Positions 21,649 through 32,451 of a DNA stretch of 64,000 nt are shown one piece after another. The position numbers were made by a program, and so were the translations under genes. The DNA lies in NCBI GenBank assembly GCA_033977485.1, contig CM066982.1, positions 34,016,218-34,080,217 on the forward strand. Direction: 5' to 3'. Numbering within the stretch: position 1 is the stretch's first letter; the number at the start of each line of letters is the position of its first letter. The DNA is from Hydrangea macrophylla. Taxonomy: Eukaryota > Streptophyta > Magnoliopsida > Cornales > Hydrangeaceae. The notes below the pieces were generated by a model that saw only the letters and a list, made by a program, of their open reading frames with translations, was not told the origin of the DNA and did no database searches.

Positions 21649-24600
21649 TGTAACACCCTGTATTTTATTGTCATTAATAAATAAATACTGCATTTCATTT
21701 CCATGAGTATTTGATTTAATTTCTCTTTATAATATATTTCTGGGGTCAAACTGTAATTTCCATAAATATAGAAAATATTTTCTATGGTTTCAAAATCGAT
21801 ATCTATATTTTTGTATAAACCCGAGATTTAATTCCTACACTAATATTATTTTCTGCATTTTTATTTCAACCGTAATAATACCAGTTTCGATTTTAAGCTG
21901 CGTCTTTACCGCGTCTTGGGTAACGGAGCACGTGAGCTCAACCACACTGGGCGATATCCGCCTATTGCTTGGAGCCCAAATTTCTCTAGTTATATATATG
22001 TCATTGTGTCTCTCATTCTCTCCATAACTCTCACAGTCTCTCAATTCACTCTCTATCCCTCTCAATTTCTCTTCCTCTCTTAAAGAACAACACACATAAC
22101 ATACACATACAGATTATATACATATATATTCAGTCACATACACAGACACACACACACATATATATATATATATATCTCAAGATCAAATCAAGAACGGAGA
22201 AGTAGAGATTGAACGGCGGAAACTTCGGCGGAAAACTCTCAGTCTCAAATCTCTGTATAATTGCCCTCTGTGAGTAATTTAAACTCACTCACAATGTTTA
22301 TATATGTATAATTCAGTGTATATGTGTGTGTATATGTGTATATATATGTGATACACCATGGAAGCTTAAAATTGGAGTTTCATAAAACTCAACCAAAATC
22401 AATTCTGTAAATTGGGAATGAAAGATCTTAGTCCCAATAAGCTGTGGTTCGAATCCTACGCAGTAATTCGTCCGTATCGCGACGTACCGTTGATTTAAAG
22501 TTTTGACACCCTTACTTTAATCGCGAATATCTAGAGATATAATCCGTATTAGTTAAAATTGATAGCGTATTTGTAATCTACACGGAAAACCGAAGAGATT
22601 CATACATTACATGTCCTGGAACGAACAGAAAATAGAAATGGGTCTGTAACAGTTTTTAAAATTGAAAACAGGGGAGAAACGAAGAAGATGACATTCTGCA
22701 ACAACTCGCGCGCGCGACCCGCTCGCGCGAACCCTTCTCCCCCTTCGCTCGCGCGACCCGTCCTCCCCCTTCGCTCGCGCGACCCACTGGCGCGGCATCC
22801 CCTCTCCCTCGCTCGCGCGATCCGCTTGCGCGAGGTGGCAGTTCTGGCAGTTTGTATAATTTTTGGTAAGGGACTGTTTGGAAAATGTTTTGGAAAATTT
22901 CAAGGAAATGTTTGGCAAATATACTGTTTTAAAGGCTCACTGTTAGAAATTGGACTTGTAAGAATGTATAAGACCGATATTTATGTTGAAAAGAATATTC
23001 AGCTTGAGATTAATAATTGTTGCTACAAACTGTGAACATTGACATACATATTAGGGTCGAGGTTGTGCCAACATGCATGTGTGGAATAAAGCATGAAAAG
23101 AGTAAAGGGTGGCGGTCTGGTGTGCGACCTCAATATCGATCGGATATTATTCCTGGTATTGGAGGCGACAGTGTTGTTTACGACTTGGATATCGATCGGA
23201 TAGTATTCCTGGTATCTAAGGCGCGCGTTTCGGATATTGATCGGATAGTATTCCTGATATCCGAAGCGATGGTGACAGTGTTGTTTACGGCTTAGATATC
23301 GATCGGATAGTGTTGGCCCAAAAGTGGAAACCTTAGAGGGGGGGTGAATAAGGTTTTAGCGGAAATTAACCTTTTAGAAAACTTAATTACAAATTAAACA
23401 AGATCACAAGCAATTAACTAAAAAGAGAAGGGAAGAGAAACTTGCAAACCGATTTTTCAAGTGGTTCGGCAATCGCACCCCGCAGCCTACGTCCACCCCT
23501 CAAGAACACCTCTTGAGGATTCCTTTACTCCGATCTACTTCACGGGTGTAGACTAAACCGTTTCCCGGAGCACTTACGAGTGTGCACCAAATCGTTACAA
23601 GAGCCTATGATCTCTCCCAAAGAAGAACTCCTCTTCTTTGCACACAAGGGTTACTAACCCTCAACCTTTACAATTGATTTGATACAAATTGAACTCTCTC
23701 TCTCTAGAGTGGATAATACAATTTGAAGCTCACACAATAACTCCTTAGTGAGTAGATAATACAAATAAAAGCTCACTACAATTTGCTCTCTCAAGAATTA
23801 CAATTGAAATCTAGAGCAAATTAATTTTTCACTCAAACTAGGGCTCAAATAATAATGTTTAAAGATCAAAGAGATGAGTGATCAATACTATGTTTTCCAA
23901 TCAAAATCTCAACCTTAAATAGCTTGGGAAAACATGTATTTATAGGCCTTGGAAGATTATAGCCGTTGGTGGCACATTTGGTAATTAAAAGCCCCTTAAA
24001 AAACTAGCCGTTATGCCTTTCCAGGTCGATTCAGTCGACTGGAACAAGAAGCAGTCGACTGCCCCTTAAAGCAGTCGACTGAGATGTGTTTACAGAGGGT
24101 TCTGTTTGCATTCTGCTCACTTCGATCGACTGCCCAGTCGACCGCCCTTCCCAGTTTGACAGCTTGACACATCTCCACTAAAATGGCCATAACTTCCTCT
24201 ACAAAACTCGGATTTTTGATCCGTTTGATGTTTTGGAAACTAGATTCAAATACCTTTCCAACCATATAAGATTCAACAATTAATTATTTTCCAATTAGTT
24301 GGGGCATTGCTTTAAAGATGATCCATTTAAAATTTGTTTCCAAAACGTTAACTTTTAGCATTTGTTTGAGCCCCTATGAGTGTGAGATCAAGATGCCTTA
24401 CATTGATGGTCCTAGACTTCAATCAAGGATGAAATATCTTCAAGTCTTCAAGCTTGATCCTTGTTGAGCTCTTTGTAATCTTGATCTACCTCAATTAAAT
24501 CTCATGCACACAAAGATGTTAAAACATTGATACAATATTAATACATGAGATTATATATGAGCATGAAAATGACTATGATAATAACAATGAATGAATCAAT

Positions 24601-25631
24601 ATGAATCATGTAATTATCATAGCATATTTGACATCATCAAAACATAATTAAATATGCCTTAATAAACCTTAAGGCTAACAGATAGTATTCCTGGTGTCTA
24701 AGGTGCGCGTTTCGGATATTGATCGGATAGTATTCCTAATATCCGAAGCGATGGTGATAGTGTTGTGTACGACTTAGATATCGATCGGATAGTATTCCTG
24801 GTATCTAAGGCGCGCGTTTCGGATATTGATCGGATAGTATTCCTGATATCCGGAGCGATGGTTGGTTGTGATCGGCCTAGATATCGATCGGATAGTATTC
24901 CTGGTATCTAAGGCAGTAGTGTGGTGTGTGACTTCAATACCGATCGGATAGTATTCCTGGTATTGGAGGCGATAGTGTAGCGTATGAATTGGATGACTGA
25001 GTAGTTATTACTCCTGGTATCTGAGATGATGTGTTGGTTGAATTGGGTTATTTTAAAGGAAAGAATTGGCAAGATAAGATATTACACAATTCATGTACGA
25101 TTACGTATTTATTGCTTACTATATTTCCCCCGTGACTTTTGTTGAAGTTGGAACCTTGAATCTATTATTCTACCAGTTTATATTGTACCGTTGAACATAT
25201 GCTTGTATATACATTGCGATCACATGTTTATTTTACTCACCAGCTTTCATAAGCTGACGGCGTTGATGCATCCTGGACTCTTTGTCCAGATTTTCAGGGT
25301 CAGGAGCAGCCAGGGTATTTCGACTATGCTAGTTAGAGGCAGGGGACTTTCCAGGAGGCTGTTTTATATTTCATATGTCTTTTAATTTGAGGTTGTAATA
25401 GACTTTATGATAGATTTGAATAAGGGCAGTTTGTGCCACAAGACTTGACTGATGTAATAGTTTAGTAAGTTTTAAATTCAGAGCTTATGTTTATTAGTAT
25501 CCTTTTCTCTAGAAATGCTCTCTAAGTTATTTTGTTTGCAGGGACAATTGGTCATACTCACTTGTCACGACCTACGAGTCCATAAAGGAAATTAAATGCT
25601 TTCCTGTATTATGCTACGTCGGGGCGTGACA
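21649..25631 (+). repeat. 3' LTR of the Tekay-like element, interrupted
   Basis: Matches the 5' LTR end to end apart from the 1370-bp solo LTR at 23311-24680. Without the insertion and its duplication it is about 2.6 kb. It ends GGGGCGTGACA and abuts GTGCA. A short segment present in the 5' copy near 15057-15070 (a repeated GTATAATTCAGTGTATATGTG) is missing here. Confidence 0.95.
23311..24680. mobile_element. Solo LTR (1370 bp), family not determined
   Basis: Starts TGTTGGCCC, ends GGCTAACA (imperfect inverted ends TGTTGGCC/TGTTAGCC) and is flanked by GATAG at 23306-23310 and 24681-24685. The uninterrupted site is visible in the 5' LTR. TG...CA ends, 5-bp duplication, this length and no coding domain fit a solo LTR from LTR-LTR recombination. 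The 5' GAGGGGGGGTGAATAAGG block is one I associate with copia-type LTRs. It contains a cluster of CAGTCGACTG motifs (24028-24145). Confidence 0.88.
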
Positions 25632-25636
25632 GTGCA

Positions 25637-26190
25637 CTAAAATGTTTATTTTTCAATTTAGATATGAGAAGCATTAGATTCCATTCACATTTACTCTTTA
25701 TAGCGTCCATATCATGAGTGATAATTATTACACCTAATTCGGAGTGATTTCATTTTGAGAGTGTAACCCCGGTGAGAGTTGAGTCAAAATGAACGTCTTG
25801 ATAGTGTCTTAGGTTATGCGAGCTTTGAAATTAAAGTTTTGTATTTTGGTTGTCCATTCAAATGCACACTTGAAGATTGATAGGTATGGAACATTCTAAT
25901 GACTTTGATAGTAGATTAACTGTAATGTATGTGTTGCATTACTATGGCATACTAGAGAGTTTCATGAGATTGTTGAGCTTAACCACATTGATAAATGAGA
26001 GGAAAAATTTCTTGAAAACATTTAAATGAGAACCATTATCATAAACATGAATTTTGTGGGTAGATTCACTGCAAACCCTCACGAGACAACACTCGTCCAC
26101 TAGGGGGAACCTAGGGGTTTAAAGGCTTGTTGCATACGCTAAATGCAATCGCAACTCCTGCGAAAGTGAGTTAGGATTTTTACTTTCTTT
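25637..26190. other. Athila-like element, 3' noncoding, continued
   Basis: Continuation of the segment cut at 14319. No coding potential is visible. It includes CACTAGGGGGAACCTAGGGG near 26099, an inverted-repeat-like stretch. The exact polypurine tract and LTR boundary cannot be fixed. Confidence 0.6.
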
Positions 26191-27963
26191 TGTTTTCAAT
26201 TTTTAGAGTTCAAAGTGCATATTCATAGCGTATTACATGGTCCTTTATACATACTTTTATCCCCAAGTCCATACATTTAGGTGCATTCTAATAACAATGT
26301 TCTTTTTATTGTATTAATGCTAAACATATGTTTTTGCATTGTATTATAGGTATTAGAATGTATTTTGTTGAAGTAGAGCTAAAGAAAGTGATTTTGGTAA
26401 AGAGAACAACGGAAGCAGCTAAGAAAATGCCATTTTTGACAATGAAGACTTCAGATTTAGAAGACTTTCCTAGAAATACAAAATGTAGATCTTTAAGTTA
26501 CAATCACGTGGCCAAAAACGGAAGGTCAATCCGAGCTTTGAGTGAAAAGATATGGCCATTCTCCCATCGGTGCGTAGAGTTGTCAAAATCAGAGAAGTTC
26601 AAGGGCTTGAAGAAAGTTCAAGCGCTTGAGACTTCGATCGATCGAACTAAGCTTGATCGCTTAAGCTTTATTTTCTCCAAAAAGTTGCGTAGAGTCTGTA
26701 GAAACCCTATAAATAAGTCGTTTTGATACCAGACGAAGGGAGGATGCTCCAGAACGCAAAAAAAATAGCAGTTTTAAGGTAGTTTTAGGGTTAGATTTAG
26801 GGGTGATAACAAAAACCGAAAAACCGAAAACCGACCGAAACCGATTGTCCAAAAAACCGATTGGTCGGTTTATACAATGTATGTACAAGCTAAAACCGAC
26901 CGAAAAACCGACCAAAACCGAAAAACCGACCAAAACCGAACCTATTGGTCGGTTTTGAAAACCACAAAAAACCGAAAAAACCGACCGAAACCGACCGCTA
27001 ACACCCCTAGTTAGATTCATGTTCTTCTTCATTTTTTTCATTGTTTTACTGAAGATTATTGAAGATTCAAGTTTATTTCAGATTATTTCTAGGTTTTTCT
27101 CTCCAATCCTTGTTATTTGATTGTTTATTAGTTTATATGCTATGATTGCTCTAGGTTACTGTTTCTGCAACTATTTTATTATGTTTTCGTAGTTTAGATG
27201 TTGGAAATATGTGATGAATCATTGATTCCCAGCCTCTGCCATGCAATCTTTAGAAAAGCTGGGCTCGATCGATCGAAGACATTTCGATCAATCGATTGAA
27301 CCAGAGCCATAGTCAAGCGATCGAAGACATTTCGATCGTTTTGATACCTGAGATGATTCTGTTAAGTATTCCAAGACTTTCTGGTTTAGAAATCTGCCAT
27401 CAAATTGTCCCTATAAGCTCAGTTTGTCACAACAGTTTTTAGAACTTAAAGCCTTAAGGCTATTTTCTTCAATGACTTTTGAAAACCACTTTGAATGCTA
27501 ACACCATTTAGAGTACAAGTATTAACCATTGTTTTAAACCGTCCCCAAAGTATTTTAAATTAACTGTGATGATGTAGTCCCGGTCATGAAAGGGCTATTG
27601 ATTTTTGACCTTTAGAAAAATACGGAATATTGAAAAGGAATGAACTCCATAGAACGTAAATGAATGTGCATGGTAGATGGTTAGGATCAATGTGGATTAT
27701 CATATTTCCAACACCTTTAGTTTATTTATTTAATTATTTATGTTTCTATATGTTTAGTTTATTATTTAGTTTAATTTAATTAATTAGGATTTGTTAGAAC
27801 CTTCACTCCTATAATTCAATTTTTCTATTTCTTTAGGTTGTAACTTAGTAGACATTCTTCCTATTCCTTCCCTGTGGGATCGACCTGGACTTATCCAGTA
27901 TTACTTGCACGATCACCTACACTTAGGTGTTGCACAAGAGCGCACAACTTTTTAGTCGTGTCA
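26191..27963 (+). repeat. 3' LTR of the Athila-like element
   Basis: Collinear with 8123-9768 from 26216 onward, ending GTCGTGTCA before CTTTA. The start at 26191 (TGTTTTCAAT) is my best match to the 5' LTR start, with an 8-base indel. It lacks the long A run and one stretch of the CGATCG cluster that are seen in the 5' LTR, and carries a MITE at 26798-27009. Confidence 0.8.
26798..27009. mobile_element. hAT-type MITE (212 bp)
   Basis: Ends TAGGGGTGATAAC and (reverse complement of the right end) TAGGGGTGTTAGC, flanked by the 8-bp duplication GTTAGATT (26790-26797, 27010-27017). The empty site is visible in the 5' LTR of the same element. The interior is almost entirely repeats of AAAACCGACCGA in both orientations. 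An 8-bp duplication and TAGGG ends are typical of hAT elements. Confidence 0.88.
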
Positions 27964-27968
27964 CTTTA

Positions 27969-28004
27969 CTTAGCACTTTTACTCCTCTAGATGATAAATG
28001 CAAT
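27969..28004 (+). pseudogene. Antisense PMD-like gene, exon 1 (right part)
   Basis: Twelve codons (LSTFTPLDDKCN) continue in phase with the frame that ends at 8105, across the Athila-like insertion. They end at a GT donor (28005, GTATGA). The next exon starts after TTTTTTTAG at 28735 with the same phase. This in-phase continuity across both insertion and intron is the evidence for one gene. Confidence 0.65.
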
Positions 28005-28734
28005 GTATGATGCTCAATGCATGTATGAGTATGACTTTATTTAATGCGATTTGCGATTTTTGATTCCTCTTAAGACATTGTTATCACGAATTCCCTCATG
28101 CTTGTTTAGGTTGATTTTGAGCAAAGCGTTTTGATGCTAGGATCTCATGCTTTGCTTGTTCTTGTTGCCTGGGTTTCGTTGGCTTTGTACTGAGACCATG
28201 CCGAAAATTTTATTATTTTCCTCCCCCCCCCCCCCCCCCCTTTTTGAAAAAAATAGGGATCACATTGGTTCAAAATGTTGATTTTTTTTTTAATTTTCAA
28301 AATGGGAGTAGCCCCAACTCAATCAGATTTTATCTTATATATATTAAAAAAAAATAGGAGCCACATTGGCTCGAATGAGTTCTTGATTGATTTTCTTTTC
28401 AAAATGGGAGTCACCTCGACTCAAATACCTTACAACAACGGAGCCACTCGGACTCAAAAATTCGATACTTTACAACAACAGAGTCACGCAAACTCAAAAT
28501 TTCATATTTTACATCAACGGAGTCATGCGAACTCAAGAACTCGTATTTTGAAACCACGGAGTCACTTGGACTCAAAAAATTTAATATTTTACAACAACGG
28601 AGTCACTCAGACTCAAGAATTCATATTTTACATTTCCTTTTAGGCTTATTCATTATTTTTCTTACTTATTTTTTCTCCTTTGTTCAACTTTCTTATTTGG
28701 TTGCTTCTTCATTCTTTGTTCTCTCTTTTTTTAG
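28005..28734 (+). other. Intron 1 of the antisense gene, with GAGTC repeats
   Basis: GT...AG, 730 bases, phase 0. It has a C run (about 28224-28240), a tandem array of about eight 39-54-bp units with GGAGTCACTCGGACTC-type cores (28303-28620) and a T-rich 3' end (CTCTCTTTTTTTAG). The array is related to the one at 6643-7462. Confidence 0.65.
28303..28620. repeat. GAGTC..GACTC tandem array in intron 1
   Basis: Cores at about 28303, 28357, 28405, 28439, 28480, 28518, 28557 and 28599, each GGAGTC or GGAGCC, five bases, then a matching GACTC or GGCTC, followed by CAAAA and an AT spacer with TTTACAACAAC. Several units show paired changes that keep the inverted repeat. Confidence 0.8.
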
Positions 28735-30803
28735 GTGCACAAAGATGCCTTCAAGGGCCATGGAAGTTTGGCTCATGGTTATGAGTGGTACGAAGAACTC
28801 TCTAATGCTGTTAAGGGGAAATTAATACTGCCGACTTTGGGCTCTTTGTACAATTGTTGACGAAGAGTTCTAATGATCTAGTCCAAACCTATGCCCTGGC
28901 AGAGAGGTGGTGGGACACTACGAATACTTTCCATTTCCCCTTTGGTGAGATGACAATGACCCCTTTGGATTTCTCGATGATCTCGGGTATCCCATTTGGT
29001 GAACTTCCTCTGGCTCATTTTGACAACGTTGGGAGCCGACATGAATTGATCATTGACCTTCTCAGAGCTCATCCTGGAGACCTTATAGTTCCCACTAAGT
29101 GGCTCGTGGACACTTTTAGAGGCGAGGACTTTGCTGACGACCAGATGGTGAGGGCTTTCATTATGTACGTACTAAGCTGCTCCTTGCTGAGCACTAAAGG
29201 AGACCGAATTCATCAATCCTATCTGGCATCTTTGGAAGATGTTGAAAAGATCAACCAATATAACTGGGGAGGGGCAGGACAAGCCATACTATATCGCCAC
29301 ATGAGCGATATTTCCCAAGACAACTATCCTTCTACTGGGGGCTTCTGGAGAGCCTGGGAGGTAAAAAATTTCATTTCCAAATTCTTTTGCCCTTCAAAAT
29401 TTCTTGTAACTTCTTTAATATTGAATTCACCTACTTGACGTTTCCCTTACATATATGGTCTTATGAATATTTTCGCCTGAGGGATCCTAGTACCAAAGCA
29501 GATGAAAATGCAATCCTCCCCCAGGGCTTAAAGTGGAGGAAAGAAGCGACATGCCTAAAAGTCGGGGCTCATGATTTTGTTGGTTGCAGGAATTTTCTTA
29601 CTAATCTGTGGCAGGTTCATGTGACATGGACTCCCTAGTCGGTAACTTTTCCGGTGGCCAGTGCAGAACTCCAGATTGCTTATGGCTTCACTAGAATGCG
29701 AATTCTGATGGTTGGGGAAGCATGCAGAGATGGTATGGGCGAGAGGGTGACCATACAGTCCCTTGTCACTCTTGCCTTTTATGTACCCATGGCTCCTCCA
29801 GCAACCATGAGGAGTACCGAGACCCTGGACCATGACGACTTTATTACAGCTTTGGGTGGCGAAGACGTAGCAAACTATATAAAGGATTCCAGCGGTTATC
29901 CTGCTTTCTGCCTCACCTCCTTGATGCTTAACTTCCCTTTGATGGAAGTGACTGGGGTAATTTTTTTGTTTATTTAATCATTTTTTTTCTTGCCATAAAA
30001 CATAACTAAATTATTTTTTTCCCCTTGTAGGCTGTCCCTAGAGCTGTCAATCCCCCACAACTTCCTCCGTGGAACTAGAATGTTCCGACTGTACACATGG
30101 GTCAGAAGAGTGTATACCAACTTACTCCGTACACTCAGGGTGCCCTAACCATTTCTCTTCAATATGACAACGTCCCCAGGGATTATGCTAAGGAAGGGCT
30201 ACTATATGCTTATACTACTAGGCACTAGATTCACAGTCACGAGTGGAGGGTAAACTTAACACTGCTTTATTTCTGATTGTTATTCTACTTTCCCATTCTT
30301 TCGATTATTCTAACACTGATTGCTTATTATCCAATTCTTTTCAACCTGATGGGGCAAGAATGGTCGTGGAGCTTCAGGCCAAGGCCCATGTATATGCCTT
30401 CATTCCCCTTTTCTTATTTCACGAGCCTCAAATGAATTTTATATTTACAGAAAATGAGTCTGCAGATTCAAGTGAATTTTATATTTAAAAAAATGAGTCC
30501 ATAGATTCAAATGAATTTTATATTTACAAAAATGAGTCCGTAGACTCGAATGGATTTCCTATTTACAAAAATGAGCCACATGGATTCAGCAAGTTCCATT
30601 TTCTTTCCTCTTTATTGTAGGAGGAAGAGCTTGCAGCTTTGAGGAGGCAAATGTATGAACTACAGATGGGCTAGGGAGGGTATGCTAGAGGTGCTGGTGG
30701 TAGCTGTCAAAGTAGAGGTGACGACGGAGATGACAATGATGGTGGCACCAGGGGTAGCCAGATAGCTCAACAAGCACCTAGGAGGAACCCCCGTCGCAGA
30801 TGA
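28735..30803 (+). pseudogene. Antisense PMD-like gene, exons 2-5
   Basis: Exon 2 (28735-29360) carries the conserved N-terminal part of a plant mobile domain: HGYEWYEEL, ADFGLFVQLL, ALAERWWDTTNTFHFPFGEM, TPLDFSMISGIPFGELP. Exon 3 (29441-29956) has IWSYEYFRLRDP and VTWTP followed by a TAG where a Trp is likely. Exon 4 is 30031-30249, and exon 5 (30621-30803) ends in an EELAALRRQMYELQ helix and a Gly/Asp/Arg-rich tail with TGA at 30801. Introns have GT donors and AG acceptors except at 29440, where AG seems lost. Every exon length is a multiple of three. PMD proteins of the MAIN/MAIL type are nuclear proteins; related domains occur in transposons. A frameshift near 28820 and three in-frame stops break it. 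It lies antisense to the Tat gag-pol. Confidence 0.72.
30440..30600. repeat. Third block of GAGTC-type repeats, in intron 4
   Basis: About four units of 45-50 bp, ATGAGTC(T/C)GNAGA(T/C)TC(A/G)AATG plus TTTTATATTTACAAAA. They are diverged relatives of the arrays at 6643-7462 and 28303-28620, and again lie in an intron of the antisense gene. Confidence 0.6.
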
Positions 30804-31361
30804 GGACGACATTACTCTCTTTTATCTTTATCTCTTATTAGGATATCCCTGCGTGGACTAAAACAATCAAACTTCTTTATTTTACATTTTTAACTTCACC
30901 ATGGATTTAGATTTTATTAGGTAGTCGGATGAATGATGTGTATGCATGGATGGCGGCCTTTAGGTCATTTTTTGGATTTTATATGCTCATGCTTAGATGC
31001 CTTTCAATTTTTGGATACCCAGGATAAATGATCGTGATATGAATGCCCCTTTTTATTACTTATTGGATCATGCTTGTTGATGAATGATGATTGATGATAC
31101 ATAAATGCCATTTTTGTATTTTCTGTAGTGATTTATTCAATTTTCTGTGCAGATTTTTGGGTTCATTGACTTATAAACTATACCATGAACTGCCTGGAGT
31201 CTTACCGGCATTCAGTGAAGAGGGCTGGCATTCTCTGATTGTTGCCGCTGGATCTCTTCAAGTGCCGATCGATTCTCTGCTTCCTTTAAATGGGCTATTT
31301 TTCATTTATTTGATGTACATTTGAACTTTCAAGCTTCTTATTCTCTTTTCATCCTCTCTCT
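30804..31361 (+). other. Spacer between the two antisense genes
   Basis: AT-rich. Around 31145-31150 a TTTTCTGTGCAG acceptor-like site is followed by an open 170-base stretch (about 31150-31323), so an extra upstream exon of the second gene is possible. No domain is visible. Confidence 0.4.
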
Positions 31362-32451
31362 ATGGCTCCTCTTGATTCTCAACTCCTTTTTTCATGGATG
31401 GACGACATTACGGGTTTGGATCTTCTCCACTTCTGCTATTTTAGTCTTAACACGCTCCTTTTCCTACGATATGCGAATCTTGAGGAAATTTCCTCCATGC
31501 GGCCATCAAGTGCTGGGATCCTAAGTTTCACGTATTCAGATTCGGTCATCACGAGATCACTCCTTTATTTGAGGAATTCAGCACCATTCTTGAATTTAGT
31601 CAGTATTTTGATTTGATTCTTACCATTGTTCAAGTCGGGTTCGTTCGGGATATCACATCACTTCTTGGTTGTACTCTCTCGGTCATAAGGTCCTTGATTT
31701 AGAATCATGAGATCGACTTCGCACGCTATTTTGCCCAATATTGCCTAGTTGCGGGCAAGCATTTTGATCATCATGCATTGGGATGGAGTACCCTGAGCTT
31801 TGCACTGATTTTTCACTTTTTCTTCTCTTCTCTTTTTCTTCTTCTGATTCTCTCATACCGGTAGCCTATGGACTCCGTGCACAGAGGAATCCTATGATGG
31901 TTGTTCTTGCTGAGACTGTGATGGGTCGGGATCAGGCTCATACTAATGGGATAGGCCTCTTTCGCGGTGCTACATTGATCTTGCAGTTCTGGCTTTTAGA
32001 GCATCTACAGCTTCTTGTTCCCCCTCACGGTCCTCCCAGAGTTTTCTCGTTTGATCAGAGGCAGATTTGGAAGCCTTTTAGCACATTTGATGACTAGCTT
32101 ACATGGTTCAGAGCCATATCCGCTGCGAATATCTGCTGGATTGGTCCTCAGTGTGGTCACTGCTCTACCAGTGTACAACTTCTAGGATATCCTGGTATTT
32201 GGTTAGCTGGTCTTCATGCTACTACTTTCTACATTTCAGGTCGAGTGGTCCGCCAGTATGGACTTCTTCAGGATGTACCCGAGAATATTACTGCAGATTT
32301 CACAAGGCGCTCAGTTGTACGCCTTTCCATGGTGAAGGCTTTTACCGAAGCTTGGTATGAGAGGGTAGCTGCTCCTTTCCAGAGGATCCCTGCTTTGATC
32401 ATTCCCACTGCATACCACATTTTGGAGATCCAAGTGCTAATTGAAAGATAG
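31362..32451 (+). pseudogene. Second antisense gene, DUF7745-like
   Basis: ATG at 31362 (MAPLDSQLLFSWMDDITG) opens a frame that shifts near 31490 into CWDPKFHVFRFGHHEITP, LFEEF, then further frames with AETVMGRDQAHTNGIGLF, LILQFWLLEHLQLL and GRVVRQYGLLQDVPENI, ending with TAG at 32449. The WDP..VF.FG..E..P..EEF block and the later LLQ.WL..HL and RQ.G..Q..P blocks resemble the DUF7745 family common in plant genomes and retroelements. At least two frameshifts and two in-frame TAG (31699, 32095) break it. Same strand as the PMD-like gene and 560 bases after it, so possibly co-carried. I cannot exclude that it is one of several PMD-related families. Confidence 0.6.

Larger units (their letters stand above)
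14320..25631 (+). mobile_element. Tekay/Del-like chromovirus (Ty3/gypsy)
   Basis: LTRs 14320-16938 and 21649-25631 (the latter enlarged by a solo LTR) and the duplication GTGCA (14315-14319, 25632-25636) define it exactly. The PBS matches initiator-tRNA-Met type (TGGTATCAGAGCC) and a purine tract precedes the 3' LTR. A single-frame gag-pol region 17136-21604 has gag, two zinc knuckles, protease, RT, RNase H, integrase and a C-terminal truncated-chromodomain-like tail. LTR pairs look very similar (about eight differences in the first 345 bases by eye), so it is the younger layer relative to its host elements. Stops and at least two frameshifts make it defective. Confidence 0.95.
8106..27963 (+). 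mobile_element. Athila-like non-autonomous LTR retrotransposon
   Basis: Two related LTRs (8106-9768 and about 26191-27963) and the duplication CTTTA at 8101-8105 and 27964-27968 define it. The PBS TGGCACCGTTGCCGGGGAA is close to the one I know from Athila-group elements. After removal of nested insertions (9977-11252, 14320-25636) its internal region is only about 3.8 kb. It shows a Gln/Pro/Tyr-rich gag-like remnant but no protease, RT, RNase H or integrase, so it must have depended on a partner. It inserted into exon 1 of the antisense PMD-like gene. Confidence 0.85.

Noticed and set aside
28854..29438. Reading the PMD-like ORF as an active host gene
   Set aside because: It has frameshifts, in-frame stops, a lost acceptor and an exon split by a transposon, and lies within a retroelement's own ends.
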